A stretch of 64,000 bases of DNA from DATBGS01 sp036557885 (GCA_036557885.1 DATBGS010000146.1:1-64000), one strand, 5' to 3'; shown: positions 9,264 through 17,698, counted from the first letter of the stretch. Notes: a model not told the origin generated them from the letters alone. Numbers and translations: made by a program.

Positions 9264-10061
9264 TTAGTTGTGTGCTATAAACAGCCCGGAATCTGTGCTG
9301 ATGTGAATTGCCCCTTGCTCGGCCAGTTCTTGCTCGATGAGCAAGCGCAGCCGCTCCAGCCGCTCGCCAACAAAAACACGCGCTCCTTTGCCAGAAAGAA
9401 TGTAATCAATGAGCGGCTGGCTCTCTGTGACGGCGAGTTCACCTTCCAGACGGCTGAGTGTGACGGAAGAGAAGTAGGGAGCAAGCTGCGCCGCGCCATT
9501 TTCCAGCGAAAATGGGGTGGCTTCCAGGCCAGAGGTATAGGCCACAAAGACGCGACGGCCCAGCGCTTGTAACTCTTTAAGGTGCTGCTCCCCTATTGTT
9601 GAAGCATACAGACGCCCATCAGGTTTGAGGACGCGCCTAATTTCAGAGAGCGCCCTGGGCCGGTTTGGGACGTGATAAAGCATGTGGTTGGCAATGACGG
9701 CATCCAGGCTAGCATCGTCAAAAGGGATGGCCTGGGCGTCTATCACCTGGAAGGTGAATGGATGCTGAATCTGCGCGAGGGTATGCTGCGCTGCCTCAAG
9801 CATGCCAGATGAGAAGTCGGAAAGAGTAATCTGCCAATCAGCGGGGATGCGCTCTCGGTTGCTGGCCCAGAACAGCCCTGGCCCGCAGCCAAGCTCCAGC
9901 ACGCGGCTGCCTGGAGCAATCTGAAACTGGTCAAACAGCCACTTGTGCCAGCCATATTTATTGGTGCTGAAGCGCGCGTGCAACAGAATGCGCGCGTTCA
10001 GATTTGAGGCGTCTTTGTATTGCTCGTTGAGCAGATACTTCTGATCGGAAAATGACGACAT
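9264..10061 (-). CDS. class I SAM-dependent methyltransferase
   Basis: A 265-residue methyltransferase of the UbiE/Methyltransf_11 type. Motif I is VLELGCGPGLFW, followed by an SDFSSGML acidic motif, AIPFDDASLDAVIANHMLYHVPN (post-I/motif II) and LSEIRRVLKPDGRLYAST (motif III). The ATG at 10061 is preceded by AAGGAAG. It sits 26 bases upstream of xdhD in the same direction, so it is probably co-transcribed. A second methyltransferase is in the opposite arm at 20539. The methyl acceptor is unknown. Confidence 0.86.
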   Translation of the reverse strand: MSSFSDQKYLLNEQYKDASNLNARILLHARFSTNKYGWHKWLFDQFQIAPGSRVLELGCGPGLFWASNRERIPADWQITLSDFSSGMLEAAQHTLAQIQHPFTFQVIDAQAIPFDDASLDAVIANHMLYHVPNRPRALSEIRRVLKPDGRLYASTIGEQHLKELQALGRRVFVAYTSGLEATPFSLENGAAQLAPYFSSVTLSRLEGELAVTESQPLIDYILSGKGARVFVGERLERLRLLIEQELAEQGAIHISTDSGLFIAHN

Positions 10062-10071
10062 AGTTACTTCC

Positions 10072-10458
10072 TTACAACAATAATCCTGGTCCTTCGTTCC
10101 ATTCCTCAGCCAGCTTCCCGTTTGTCACACGAAAAATCTGAATCATGGTTCGTGTTACCTGCTTGCCAGTTGGCGCAACCCCCTCATACATTCCTTGGTG
10201 CATGCCGCGCCAGGTGGTGCGCACAACAACCTTGTCACCTTCAGCAATCAGGTCTTCGATGCTGGCATGCAGATCAGGGAAGCCCGCGCGCGCGGCAGCA
10301 ATATACTCACGGACTCCTGCCAGGCCGGGCGGCTGATCGGGTGCTGAGCGATCAACAAAAGCAGCATCAAAAAGATCATCTATCAGCGCCAGGTTTCCCT
10401 GGTTAATCACCTCTTCGATCAGTTGGCGAATGAGCGCTTTATTCGCCTCTGCTGACAT
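10072..10458 (-). CDS. SnoaL-like ester cyclase/polyketide cyclase family protein
   Basis: A 128-residue SnoaL-fold (NTF2-like) protein. It shows the family layout: an N-terminal LIRQLIEEVINQGN helix, LIDDLFDAAFVDRSAPDQPPG, a central AGFPDLHASIEDLIAEGDKVVVRTT strand pair and a C-terminal TGKQVTRTMIQIFRV...EEWNE. Such proteins include cyclases, isomerases and orphan hydrolases, so the reaction is open. The ATG at 10458 with AGAGAAG upstream gives the usual length and places the gene 13 bases after the FAD-subunit stop. Confidence 0.82.
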   Translation of the reverse strand: MSAEANKALIRQLIEEVINQGNLALIDDLFDAAFVDRSAPDQPPGLAGVREYIAAARAGFPDLHASIEDLIAEGDKVVVRTTWRGMHQGMYEGVAPTGKQVTRTMIQIFRVTNGKLAEEWNEGPGLLL

Positions 10459-10471
10459 GGCTCGCTTCTCT

Positions 10472-11341
10472 CTAGCTGCCCTGGTTGCCCATAAGCTGCT
10501 TCCATCGTGCTGCATCGGCGCATTGCTGCAACGCACGCCGCGCCAGTACCCCTGCAATCTCCTTGCGATATTCTGGGCTGGCGCGGAAGTCGGGCGGCGG
10601 GTTGAAATCGGCCAGCCCCGCGCTTACGGCTGCGGCTATGCGTGTTTCATCTGGAGCTTGTTGATACAGAACCGTTTCTGCGGCATCCAGACGCACAGGA
10701 GACATTCCCACGCCACCAACAGCCAGATGTATTCGTTGGCATACTCCACCCTCCATCTGCACCAGTGCAGCCACATGCACCAGGGCAACATCATCGGGTG
10801 CGCGTGCCACGCGCAAAAATGCGCCCGCAGCATGGGCGGCAGGCCGATGGAAGTTTATCTCGGTTAGCAATTCGTCTGATTGACGTTGGGCAAACACCTC
10901 TTCGACTGGCACGCTGCGCTCGGCTACGCCAACAAGATGCACCTGCGCGCCGAGGGCGGCCAATGCTACGGCCAGGTCAGCATGGGCAGCGGGGCCAGCG
11001 GCCAGCGTCCCGCCAACGGTTGCGGCGTTGCGAATGAGCCGCGCCGCTGAACTTTTGGCGGCTTTGGCGAGGATACCATCAGCAATTTCTTGCGCCAGCT
11101 GTGACTCAACAAGCTGTTGCAGCGTGACCATCGCGCCCAGGTGGATGCGCCCTTGCTGCTCCTGGATGGTGTTGTGGCCTAGCGCTTTCAGGTCCACGAC
11201 GGCCTGCACCGAGTCGTCGCGCTGGCCGACCAGCAGCGTGCCGCCCGCCAGCGGCACGGTCTTGACGCCAGGCCGCCTGAGCAGTTGCAAGGCTTCTTCC
11301 AGCGTGTCTGGGCGATAGTATTCTGTGACGTTGAGGAGCAT
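10472..11341 (-). CDS. ygfM: YgfM-like FAD-binding subunit of molybdenum hydroxylase
   Basis: A 289-residue FAD subunit of the CoxM/XdhB/YgfM family. The two FAD-contact motifs are PLAGGTLLVG near residue 32 and IRNAATVGGTLAAGPAAHADL near residue 105. A CO dehydrogenase flavoprotein C-terminal domain follows, ending in PEYRKEIAGVLARRAL. It should pass electrons from the Fe-S clusters of XdhD, which has no FAD domain of its own. It is 13 bases downstream of adenine deaminase and co-directional, and its ATG follows AAGGAAAAC. Confidence 0.9.
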   Translation of the reverse strand: MLLNVTEYYRPDTLEEALQLLRRPGVKTVPLAGGTLLVGQRDDSVQAVVDLKALGHNTIQEQQGRIHLGAMVTLQQLVESQLAQEIADGILAKAAKSSAARLIRNAATVGGTLAAGPAAHADLAVALAALGAQVHLVGVAERSVPVEEVFAQRQSDELLTEINFHRPAAHAAGAFLRVARAPDDVALVHVAALVQMEGGVCQRIHLAVGGVGMSPVRLDAAETVLYQQAPDETRIAAAVSAGLADFNPPPDFRASPEYRKEIAGVLARRALQQCADAARWKQLMGNQGS

Positions 11342-11354
11342 GATTGTTTTCCTT

Positions 11355-13076
11355 CTACCCTTGCAGCGGCAAGATGCGCGCAGCAGCTACATCTACCAGC
11401 CCTTGATCGGTCAGCTTCAGCGAGGGAATGACCGAGAGGCTGAGGAAGCTGAGCGTCATGCAGGGATGCTCCAGCGTGCAGCCCAGCGCGGCAGCCGCGT
11501 GATCGAGCGCCTGCAACTTTTGCGCAAGCTGCTCCACTGGCAGCGGAGAAACCAGTCCGCCAAGTGGCAGCGGCACACTGGCCTGCACCTGCCCATCTAC
11601 AACCAGCACAAAGCCACCATCCATCTCGTTTACCGCTTGAATGGCGATGAGAATATCTGCATCGTTGGTGCCAGCGATTACGAGATTATGCGCGTCGTGG
11701 GCAACGGTGGAGGCAATCGTGCCCTTCTTCAACCCAAAACCTTTGACCAACCCTAACCCCACACGCCCGCTGGCGTGATGTCGCTCGACTACCACCAGCT
11801 TGAGCAGGTCACGCGAGACATCCGGCACGATTTCGCTATTGTGAATGGGCGCGGATTCGATGAGATGCAGCGTGGTGATCTGCCCTGGCTCAATGCCAAT
11901 GATGGCGACTTCGCCCGCGTGCCCTTGAATGCGCAGCTTCTCTGGGGCGATGGTGCCAGTCTTGACCGTGTTTGCTGCGGCTGTTGTTTGTTCGGTGCGT
12001 GGCGCAAAGAGCGGCTTGCCCTGCTGGGCCACAAGCCGCCCATCCTTGTAGACCTCTTGAATATCGAAGTGCGCCAGATCACTAACAACCAGAATATCGG
12101 CTACGTAGCTGGGGGCGATGGCGCCGCGATCATCCAGCCGAAAATACTGAGCGGTGTTAAGCGTTGCCATGCGAATGGCGTGCATTGGCTCCAGGCCGCC
12201 AGCAATCGCCATGCGCACCATCGAGTCAATGTGCCCGCGCGTTGCCAGGTCTACCGCGTCGCGGTCATCGGTGACAAAGCAGGCACGCGGTGGGCGCAGT
12301 TCTTTGATGAGTGGCAGCAGCGTTTCAAGGTTGCGCGCCGCTGAGCCTTCGCGCACCATCAGCCACATGCCCAGGCGAATCTTCTCGCGGGCTTCTTCGA
12401 TGGTGGTGCTTTCGTGGTCGGACATGATGCCAGCGGCGGCGTAGCCGTTCAGGTCGCGCCCGCGCACGCCGGGCGCGTGCCCATCCACGACGCGGCGGCG
12501 CGCTCTGGTGGCCTCGATCTTTGCCAGCACTTGCGGGTCGGCATGCAGCACGCCGGGTACGTCCATCATCTCGGCTAGCCCCAGCACGCGATCATCCTCC
12601 AGCAGTGGCAGCAAATCAGCAGCGGTAAGCACCTGCTTTGGGCTTTCTAACGGGGAGGCAGGCACGCACGAAGAAAGAACGGCATAGACGGTAAGCGGCA
12701 GGTTGCGCCCGGAGGCCAGCGCGTAGCGGATGCCCTCAACGCCCATCACATTTGCGTATTCGTGCGGGTCAATGATCACGGTGGTGGTGCCGTGTGGGAC
12801 GACGACCTGCGCAAAGTTTGCCAGGGTCATCATCGTGCTTTCGATGTGCATGTGCCCATCAATCAACCCTGGCACCAGGAAGCGCCCGCCCATGTCGCGC
12901 TCTTCAGGAGCGCTATATTGGCCGGGCTGCCCGATGGCGGCAATGGTTCCATCTACGATGACGACATCGGCAGGATAGATTTCTCCAGAGCAGACATTGA
13001 CCAACTGACCATTGCGCAGTATGAGGTCGCCTGGCTCCTCGCCACGCGCCACCTGTATTCTTCGAGCGAGTTCCAT
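11355..13076 (-). CDS. ade: adenine deaminase
   Basis: A 573-residue adenine deaminase (adenine to hypoxanthine and ammonia; cytoplasmic amidohydrolase). Key features are the DGHMHIEST metal motif (His75, His77), IDPHEYANVMG, GLAEMMDVPGVLHADP, VDGHAPGVRGRDLNGY and SDHEST in order, then the second domain with VVVERHHASGR and AHDAHNLVIAGTND. The ATG at 13076 is chosen because GGAGGTG precedes it; a longer open frame upstream is family B repeat sequence. It is the first gene of the leftward arm and feeds hypoxanthine to the XdhD/YgfM enzyme. Confidence 0.95.
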   Translation of the reverse strand: MELARRIQVARGEEPGDLILRNGQLVNVCSGEIYPADVVIVDGTIAAIGQPGQYSAPEERDMGGRFLVPGLIDGHMHIESTMMTLANFAQVVVPHGTTTVIIDPHEYANVMGVEGIRYALASGRNLPLTVYAVLSSCVPASPLESPKQVLTAADLLPLLEDDRVLGLAEMMDVPGVLHADPQVLAKIEATRARRRVVDGHAPGVRGRDLNGYAAAGIMSDHESTTIEEAREKIRLGMWLMVREGSAARNLETLLPLIKELRPPRACFVTDDRDAVDLATRGHIDSMVRMAIAGGLEPMHAIRMATLNTAQYFRLDDRGAIAPSYVADILVVSDLAHFDIQEVYKDGRLVAQQGKPLFAPRTEQTTAAANTVKTGTIAPEKLRIQGHAGEVAIIGIEPGQITTLHLIESAPIHNSEIVPDVSRDLLKLVVVERHHASGRVGLGLVKGFGLKKGTIASTVAHDAHNLVIAGTNDADILIAIQAVNEMDGGFVLVVDGQVQASVPLPLGGLVSPLPVEQLAQKLQALDHAAAALGCTLEHPCMTLSFLSLSVIPSLKLTDQGLVDVAAARILPLQG

Positions 13077-13093
13077 GTGCGGGACACCTCCAA

Positions 13094-13222
13094 AGCTGGC
13101 GGTTAAAACCCCTGTGAAGAACAGGGGCACCGCCGCGCCTATGGGCGGCCAGAGGCAGCCACAAAACCCGCCTGCGCGGGTTGGGACGGATGGGAGTCCG
13201 CGCAGGCGGACTTCGTGGCCCT
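13094..13222. repeat. family B dispersed repeat plus inverted fragment
   Basis: Full copy at 13094-13188: AGCTGGCGGTTAAAACC, the hairpin CCCCTGTGAAGAACAGGGG, GCGCCTATGGGC, then CCCGCCTGCGCGGG. It is followed at about 13195-13222 by an inverted fragment whose complement (GGCCACGAAG, then TCCGCCTGCGCGGA) matches the tail of the copy at 47116. It lies just upstream of the ade ribosome-binding site. Confidence 0.75.
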
Positions 13223-13261
13223 GGGCACCTTAGGCGCGAATTTATTCGCCAGCCATCTCTC

Positions 13262-13290
13262 TTGACAGGTGTTTTGCAAGCTACTATACT
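13262..13290 (+). promoter_or_regulatory. sigma70-type promoter of the IclR gene
   Basis: TTGACA at 13262-13267 and TATACT at 13285-13290 with a 17-base spacer, an almost perfect consensus. The expected transcript start is near 13297, just before the dyad at 13307-13321. Confidence 0.8.
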
Positions 13291-13306
13291 CTCAACAGAA
13301 CAGAAA

Positions 13307-13321
13307 TGGAACAAGATTCCA
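13307..13321. promoter_or_regulatory. candidate IclR-family operator
   Basis: Perfect inverted repeat TGGAA-CAAGA-TTCCA directly downstream of the promoter's predicted start site. IclR-family operators commonly have TGGAA-type arms (AllR, for example). A further TGGAACAAA half-site follows at 13325. The placement suggests autorepression and supports the later start codon at 13351. Confidence 0.6.
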
Positions 13322-13350
13322 CTAGATGGAACAAAACGGCGAGGCGGCCT

Positions 13351-14133
13351 ATGCGACACGGCGCGAGCACGCAAAATACGACAGTACAGACGGTGCATCG
13401 TGTGGCGGCGGTGCTTTCCGCCTTTCAGGGCAGGAGCCTGCTGCGCCTCACCGAGCTTGCCGAATTGACCGGGCTGCCCAAATCTACGCTGCACCGCATT
13501 CTAGGTGCCTTGATGGATGAGGGGCTGGTCGTGCAGGATGAGGATAGCCACAAATATCAACTGAGCTTTCGAGTAGCTGAACTAAGCGCGGGCCTGCTCA
13601 GCGCCAACACGGTGCGACGGGTGGCCCGGCCAATCTTGCTGGAACTTCGCGACCAGACGCACGAATCGGTGCATCTGGCGGTGCTGGAACACCTGGACGC
13701 AGTAATCATTGACAACGAGGATTCGTACTATTTTGTGCGCGAGGTCAATATCCCAGGGCAGCGGCTCCCGGCGCACGCCGTTTCCACTGGCAAGGTGCTG
13801 CTGGCGTATCAGTGGGAAGGGCATGTACGCGAACTGCTCAAGCAGAAACCGCTCAGGCAATATACGGAGCAGACCATCACAGATCAGCGCCAGCTTTTTG
13901 AAGAACTGCATCAGGTGCGGGCGCTTGGCTACGCCATTTCCTGTGGAGAATTGGAGCAGGGCGTCGAGGCGGTTGCCGCGCCGATCTTTAATGAGATGAA
14001 CTCGATTGTCGCCGCCGTCTCGGTGGGTGGGCCGAGTGAGCGCTGCCACCCGCGCCAGGAGGAGTTTATTCGCGCGGTGTGTGATGCCGGGCAGCGCATC
14101 ACTGAGGCAATGCGTCTGGCAGGATGGAGGTGA
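13351..14133 (+). CDS. IclR family transcriptional regulator
   Basis: A 260-residue IclR-type regulator. The N-terminal winged HTH covers about residues 12-75 (RLTELAELTGLPKSTLHRILGALMDEGLV) and the effector-binding domain about 90-255, with LPAHAVSTGKVLLAY and a late SVGGPSERC. The start at 13351 is chosen over an in-frame ATG at 13306 because GAGGCGG precedes it and the 13306 ATG overlaps the dyad operator. It heads the rightward arm and lies opposite ade, so it probably controls one or both arms, with a purine or purine product as ligand (inference). Confidence 0.9.
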   Translation: MRHGASTQNTTVQTVHRVAAVLSAFQGRSLLRLTELAELTGLPKSTLHRILGALMDEGLVVQDEDSHKYQLSFRVAELSAGLLSANTVRRVARPILLELRDQTHESVHLAVLEHLDAVIIDNEDSYYFVREVNIPGQRLPAHAVSTGKVLLAYQWEGHVRELLKQKPLRQYTEQTITDQRQLFEELHQVRALGYAISCGELEQGVEAVAAPIFNEMNSIVAAVSVGGPSERCHPRQEEFIRAVCDAGQRITEAMRLAGWR

Positions 14134-14135
14134 CG

Positions 14136-14951
14136 ATGTTTCAGCACCTGCTGGTCGTAGTCAAAGGCGCTGGCGATCTGGCAAGCGGAACAATTCAACG
14201 CCTGCATCGAGCGGGCTTCTCGGTGCTGGCGACGGAACTGCCTCAACCGCTGGCGCTGCGGAGAACGGTGGCTTTTGCCGAAGCGGTGTATACTGGCGCT
14301 ATCACCATTGAGGGGCTGACGGGCGTTCGGGTGGAGAGCAGCGAGGAAGCCAGGGCAGCACTGGCGCGTGGGCAAGTGCCGGTGTTGGTTGACCCGCAGG
14401 GCGCGCTCTGGCCGACGCTCAAGCCAGTGGCGTTAGTAGATGCGACATTGGTGAAGCGCAACACTGGTACGCATCTGACCGACGCGCAGGTGGTTATTGC
14501 GCTGGGGCCAGGCTTTGAGGCGGGCGTAGATGCCCACTCGGTGGTCGAGACGAATCGCGGGCACAACCTGGGGCGCGTCTATCTGAGCGGGTGCGCTGAG
14601 GCGAATACTGGCGTTCCCGGCGAGATAGGCGGCGCCACGATTAAGCGGCTCTTGCGTGCGCCTGCCAGTGGCCCGTTGGTGCCCTGGCATGCCATTGGCG
14701 ATTCAGTCAACATGGGTGAGACAGTGGCAACCGTTGCAGATACGCCTGTTACAGCAGCGATTAGCGGGGTATTGCGCGGGTTGGTGCATGAAGGGCTGGT
14801 CGTTCCCAAGGGGATGAAGATTGGCGATATTGACCCGCGTGCCAGACGTGAACACTGCTTCAGCATCTCCGATAAGTCGCGGGCCATTGCTGGCGGCGTG
14901 CTGGAAGCATTGTTATATTTTCTCAACCTGGCAGAAGAAAAGCAGGCGTGA
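14136..14951 (+). CDS. yqeB: YqeB/EF2563-type molybdenum hydroxylase accessory protein
   Basis: A 271-residue protein of the selenium-dependent molybdenum hydroxylase system family (YqeB/EF2563 type). Recognisable blocks are VVKGAGDLASGTIQRLHRAGF, a Rossmann-like start, then AVYTGAITIEG, LVDPQ, DATLVKRNTGTH, VIALGPGFEAGVD, HSVVETNRGHNLGRV and VPKGMKIGDIDPR. It probably takes part in loading or modifying the Mo cofactor; the exact chemistry is not settled. Its SD GGAGGTG overlaps the end of the IclR gene, so translation is coupled. No selenophosphate synthetase gene is in the window. Confidence 0.88.
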   Translation: MFQHLLVVVKGAGDLASGTIQRLHRAGFSVLATELPQPLALRRTVAFAEAVYTGAITIEGLTGVRVESSEEARAALARGQVPVLVDPQGALWPTLKPVALVDATLVKRNTGTHLTDAQVVIALGPGFEAGVDAHSVVETNRGHNLGRVYLSGCAEANTGVPGEIGGATIKRLLRAPASGPLVPWHAIGDSVNMGETVATVADTPVTAAISGVLRGLVHEGLVVPKGMKIGDIDPRARREHCFSISDKSRAIAGGVLEALLYFLNLAEEKQA

Positions 14952-14972
14952 TGCGCTTGAGGAGGCAATTGG

Positions 14973-15182
14973 ATGAGCAATTGGGAGTATTTGTATGTGG
15001 AACTGGACTACGACGATAACGAAAAGCCCCATCCCAGATACAGCAATGGTCAGGAGCTACAGGGCTGGCAAAGGATGACGCTGCATGAGTATTCCAACTG
15101 GTTAGGTCAACAGGGATGGGAACTGGCCGCTTCATCTGATGAGGGCTTCCTCATTTTCAAGCGCCCATCTTCTGGATTTTGA
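14973..15182 (+). CDS. small WEL/FKRP protein (DUF4177-like)
   Basis: A 69-residue protein beginning MSNWEYLYVELDYDD, with HEYSNWLGQQGWELAA and ending FLIFKRPSSGF. The W-E-Y ... G-W-E-L ... F-K-R-P order is typical of short DUF4177-like proteins and is shared with the 122-residue protein at 5916-6284 beside xdhD. A GAGGAGG site precedes the ATG. It sits between yqeB and the FAD subunit gene in the rightward operon. Function unknown. Confidence 0.78.
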   Translation: MSNWEYLYVELDYDDNEKPHPRYSNGQELQGWQRMTLHEYSNWLGQQGWELAASSDEGFLIFKRPSSGF

Positions 15183-15210
15183 TGAAGCCTTCTTTCAGGG
15201 AGCGCAGCCC

Positions 15211-16107
15211 ATGCTGAAAATCCGCGCGTATCATCGCCCCAAACGCATTGAAGAAGCGGTCAAGCTGCTGGCAGAGCCAGGAGCGGGCCGCACCGTCATT
15301 GCTGGCGGGACTGATTTGCTGGTGAATCCGCGCTATATGATGGGCGTGCAGGAAGCAGTGGATATACGCGATCTGGGGCTGGCTGGAATCTCTGGCCCAG
15401 ACGAGCCAGGCCATCGCGGGATCATCGTGATTGGCGCGGGCGCTACGATGTACCAGGCTGCCACAGTGCCGCTGTTGCAAAGAGTAGCCGACGGTATCAT
15501 TGCGGAAAGCGCGGGGCTGTGCGCCTCTCCCAATATTCGCCGCATGGCAACAATGGGCGGAAACGCGGCGTCAGCGCTGCCCTCGGCAGATACCCCACCA
15601 ACGCTGCTGGTGCTGGATGCGCAGGTGGTGCTGCATGGGCCAGCGGGCAGACGCAGCATCCCCCTGGGCGACTTTTTCACCGGCCCGGCGAAATCAGTAC
15701 GCGAGCCGGGCGAAATCCTTGTCGAGTTTCATATCCCGCTGCCAGAGGCAGAGACACGCGGTGGCTTTTATAAGCTGGTGCGGACGGCAGAGGACATTTC
15801 GATGGTGAACGCGGCGGTGGCCCTGACCATCCAGAAGGGCACCATCAGCAGGGCGCGTGTGGTCCTGGGCGCAGTAGCTCCCATCCCCTTGCGTGCTCGC
15901 GCTGCTGAGGCACTGCTGGAGGGTCGGCCACCCACCGAAGCGGTGTTTCGAGAAGCAGCCGCACAAGCGGCTGAGGAAGCGCGGCCCATCACCGACCAAC
16001 GCGCGTCCGCTGAATATCGGCGGCGCATGAGCGGCGTCTGCACGCTGCGGGCGCTGCGCCAGGCGGCAGGGCTGGCGCCCCACCCGGAGGACTGGCGCCA
16101 TGCCTGA
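15211..16107 (+). CDS. xdhB: xanthine dehydrogenase-type FAD-binding subunit
   Basis: A 298-residue FAD subunit of the XdhB/CoxM family. Motifs are TVIAGGTDLLVNPRYMM near residue 30 and ASPNIRRMATMGGNAASALPSAD near residue 108, both FAD contacts. The C-terminal domain ends SAEYRRRMSGVCTLRALRQA. The start at 15211 follows GGGAGC; a longer open frame to 15139 overlaps the preceding gene and lacks homology. The stop overlaps the Fe-S subunit start by eight bases, indicating tight coupling. It completes the second molybdenum hydroxylase of the island. Confidence 0.9.
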   Translation: MLKIRAYHRPKRIEEAVKLLAEPGAGRTVIAGGTDLLVNPRYMMGVQEAVDIRDLGLAGISGPDEPGHRGIIVIGAGATMYQAATVPLLQRVADGIIAESAGLCASPNIRRMATMGGNAASALPSADTPPTLLVLDAQVVLHGPAGRRSIPLGDFFTGPAKSVREPGEILVEFHIPLPEAETRGGFYKLVRTAEDISMVNAAVALTIQKGTISRARVVLGAVAPIPLRARAAEALLEGRPPTEAVFREAAAQAAEEARPITDQRASAEYRRRMSGVCTLRALRQAAGLAPHPEDWRHA

Positions 16108-16588
16108 ACATACAGACATTGAGATGAGATTAACAGTGAATGGCCGGGCGCAGCACTGGCGCGTGCAGCCGGGCGAGACGCTGCTGGAGGCGCTGCATCA
16201 TCATAATTTCAAGGGGACAAAGCTGGTGTGTGGGACGGGCGATTGCTGCGCGTGCGGCGTCATGCTCAATGGCGAATCGGTCAACGCTTGCTGCATGCTG
16301 GCGGCGCAGGCCGAGGGCGCAGAGGTCTTGACTGTTGAGGGGCTGGCGCGGGGCGCAAAGCTGCACCCCATTCAAGAGGCGTTTGCGCAGGCTGGCGCAG
16401 CGCAGTGCGGCTTCTGCACGCCGGGCCTGATCATGCGCACATACGCGCTCTTGCAAGAACAGCCCGACCCGACAGAGGCGGAGGTGCGAGCAGCCCTGGG
16501 GGGCAACATCTGCCGCTGCACCGGATATGTGAAGCCAGTGGAGGCGGCGCTGCGTGCGGCGAAGATGATGCAGCAGGCGAGCGAGTAA
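16100..16588 (+). CDS. xdhC: xanthine dehydrogenase-type [2Fe-2S] subunit
   Basis: A 162-residue Fe-S subunit. It has the plant-ferredoxin-type cluster motif CGTGDCCACG with a downstream Cys in NACCML, and the second cluster motif CGFC plus CRCTGYVKPVEAALRA. This is the two-cluster small subunit of the CO dehydrogenase/xanthine dehydrogenase family. It overlaps the xdhB stop by eight bases. The Mo subunit is not next but follows an intervening esterase gene at 17699, an uncommon gene order. Confidence 0.92.
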   Translation: MPEHTDIEMRLTVNGRAQHWRVQPGETLLEALHHHNFKGTKLVCGTGDCCACGVMLNGESVNACCMLAAQAEGAEVLTVEGLARGAKLHPIQEAFAQAGAAQCGFCTPGLIMRTYALLQEQPDPTEAEVRAALGGNICRCTGYVKPVEAALRAAKMMQQASE

Positions 16589-16594
16589 GTAAGT

Positions 16595-17524
16595 ATGAAA
16601 AAGCTCTTACAAATCTTGTTGCTTCTTTCTTCTGTTGCGCTCGCTGCGTGTTCGCGGGGGACGGCTGGCGCGTCGTATTCAGGTCAACACGATTACGCGA
16701 AGACGCTGACGTTTGACGGGCAGCAGCGCACCTATCATGTCCATTTGCCGCCAGCCTATAATGGGCAGCAGAGCCTGCCCTTGGTGCTGGTCTTTCATGG
16801 CCTGGGTGGAGATGGCCCTGGGATGGTCGCGCTGACGCACATGAACACGGTGGCCGATCAGCAGAAATTCATCGTGGTCTATCCCGATGGCCTCAACCGG
16901 CGCTGGGCGTTTGGGAAAGCGCCCTTGTTGGGCGGCGTGGATGATCCGGGCTTTATTAACGCCCTGGTGCCGCAGTTGGAGAAAGACCTCAAGATTGACC
17001 AGAAGCGCATCTACACGACAGGCATGTCCAACGGCGGGCTGTTTGTGGAGTATCTGGCATGCCAACCCTCCAGCCCGTTTGCGGCGTTTGCCGATGTGAG
17101 CGCCACCATGCCGACCATTCTCTCGCTGGCCTGCAAGCCTGTCCGAGCGGTGCCCATACTGACCATTCACGGCACCGACGACCCGATTGTTCCCTATAAT
17201 GGAGGGTCATCATCCATTGGGATTATGGGCGGGCTGACGGCGCCGCAAACGGCTGCGCGCTGGGCCAGCATTGATGGCTGCAATCCCACGCCTGCCACAA
17301 GCAACTTGCCGGATAAAGTGAACGATGGGACGCATATTCAACAAAACATCTATGGCGGCTGCCAGCAGGGAAGCCAGGTAGTATTTTATATCGTGCAGGG
17401 CGGCGGGCATACGTGGCCGAGCGGCTTTCAATATTTGCCGGTGTCGATGGTTGGCAAGACCAGCCGCCAGATGGATGCCAGCCAGGTGATCTGGGAGTTT
17501 TTCCAGAAGCATGTCCGCTCGTAG
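16595..17524 (+). CDS. PHB-depolymerase-like esterase lipoprotein
   Basis: A 309-residue secreted alpha/beta hydrolase of the LpqC/PHB depolymerase/feruloyl esterase family. It begins with a lipoprotein signal (MKKLLQILLLLSSVALAAC, lipobox LAAC). The oxyanion-side VFHGLGGDGPGM comes first, then the nucleophile elbow GMSNGG, the acid in IHGTDDPIVPY and the His in GGGHTWPSG. It lies between the Fe-S and Mo subunit genes of a hydroxylase, six bases after the former. Its stop codon TAG is part of the GTAG of a REP-like repeat starting at 17521, so the repeat seems to set the C-terminus. Substrate unknown. Confidence 0.87.
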   Translation: MKKLLQILLLLSSVALAACSRGTAGASYSGQHDYAKTLTFDGQQRTYHVHLPPAYNGQQSLPLVLVFHGLGGDGPGMVALTHMNTVADQQKFIVVYPDGLNRRWAFGKAPLLGGVDDPGFINALVPQLEKDLKIDQKRIYTTGMSNGGLFVEYLACQPSSPFAAFADVSATMPTILSLACKPVRAVPILTIHGTDDPIVPYNGGSSSIGIMGGLTAPQTAARWASIDGCNPTPATSNLPDKVNDGTHIQQNIYGGCQQGSQVVFYIVQGGGHTWPSGFQYLPVSMVGKTSRQMDASQVIWEFFQKHVRS

Positions 17525-17672
17525 CCCCGCCGACCCTGGCGGGGCACGGCCCAGCACGGAGGTCGGGGGTACAGGTGAACCGTCTACTTGTACCACCGGC
17601 TTCTAGCCGGTGAATCGTGGCAAGCGCAAACGGTGTGGTAGCGACGGTTGCCCGGCAAGATGCCGGGGCTAC
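17521..17672. repeat. cluster of REP-like repeats
   Basis: Three units: GTAGCCCCGCC-GACCCT-GGCGGGG at 17521, ACCGGCTTCTAGCCGGT near 17594, and an inverted unit CCCGGC-AAGAT-GCCGGGGCTAC at 17651-17672. The first supplies the stop codon of the upstream esterase and the last ends 27 bases before the Mo-subunit start. Confidence 0.8.
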
Positions 17673-17698
17673 AAGCAGTTTACCCTGGAGAGTTGAGG

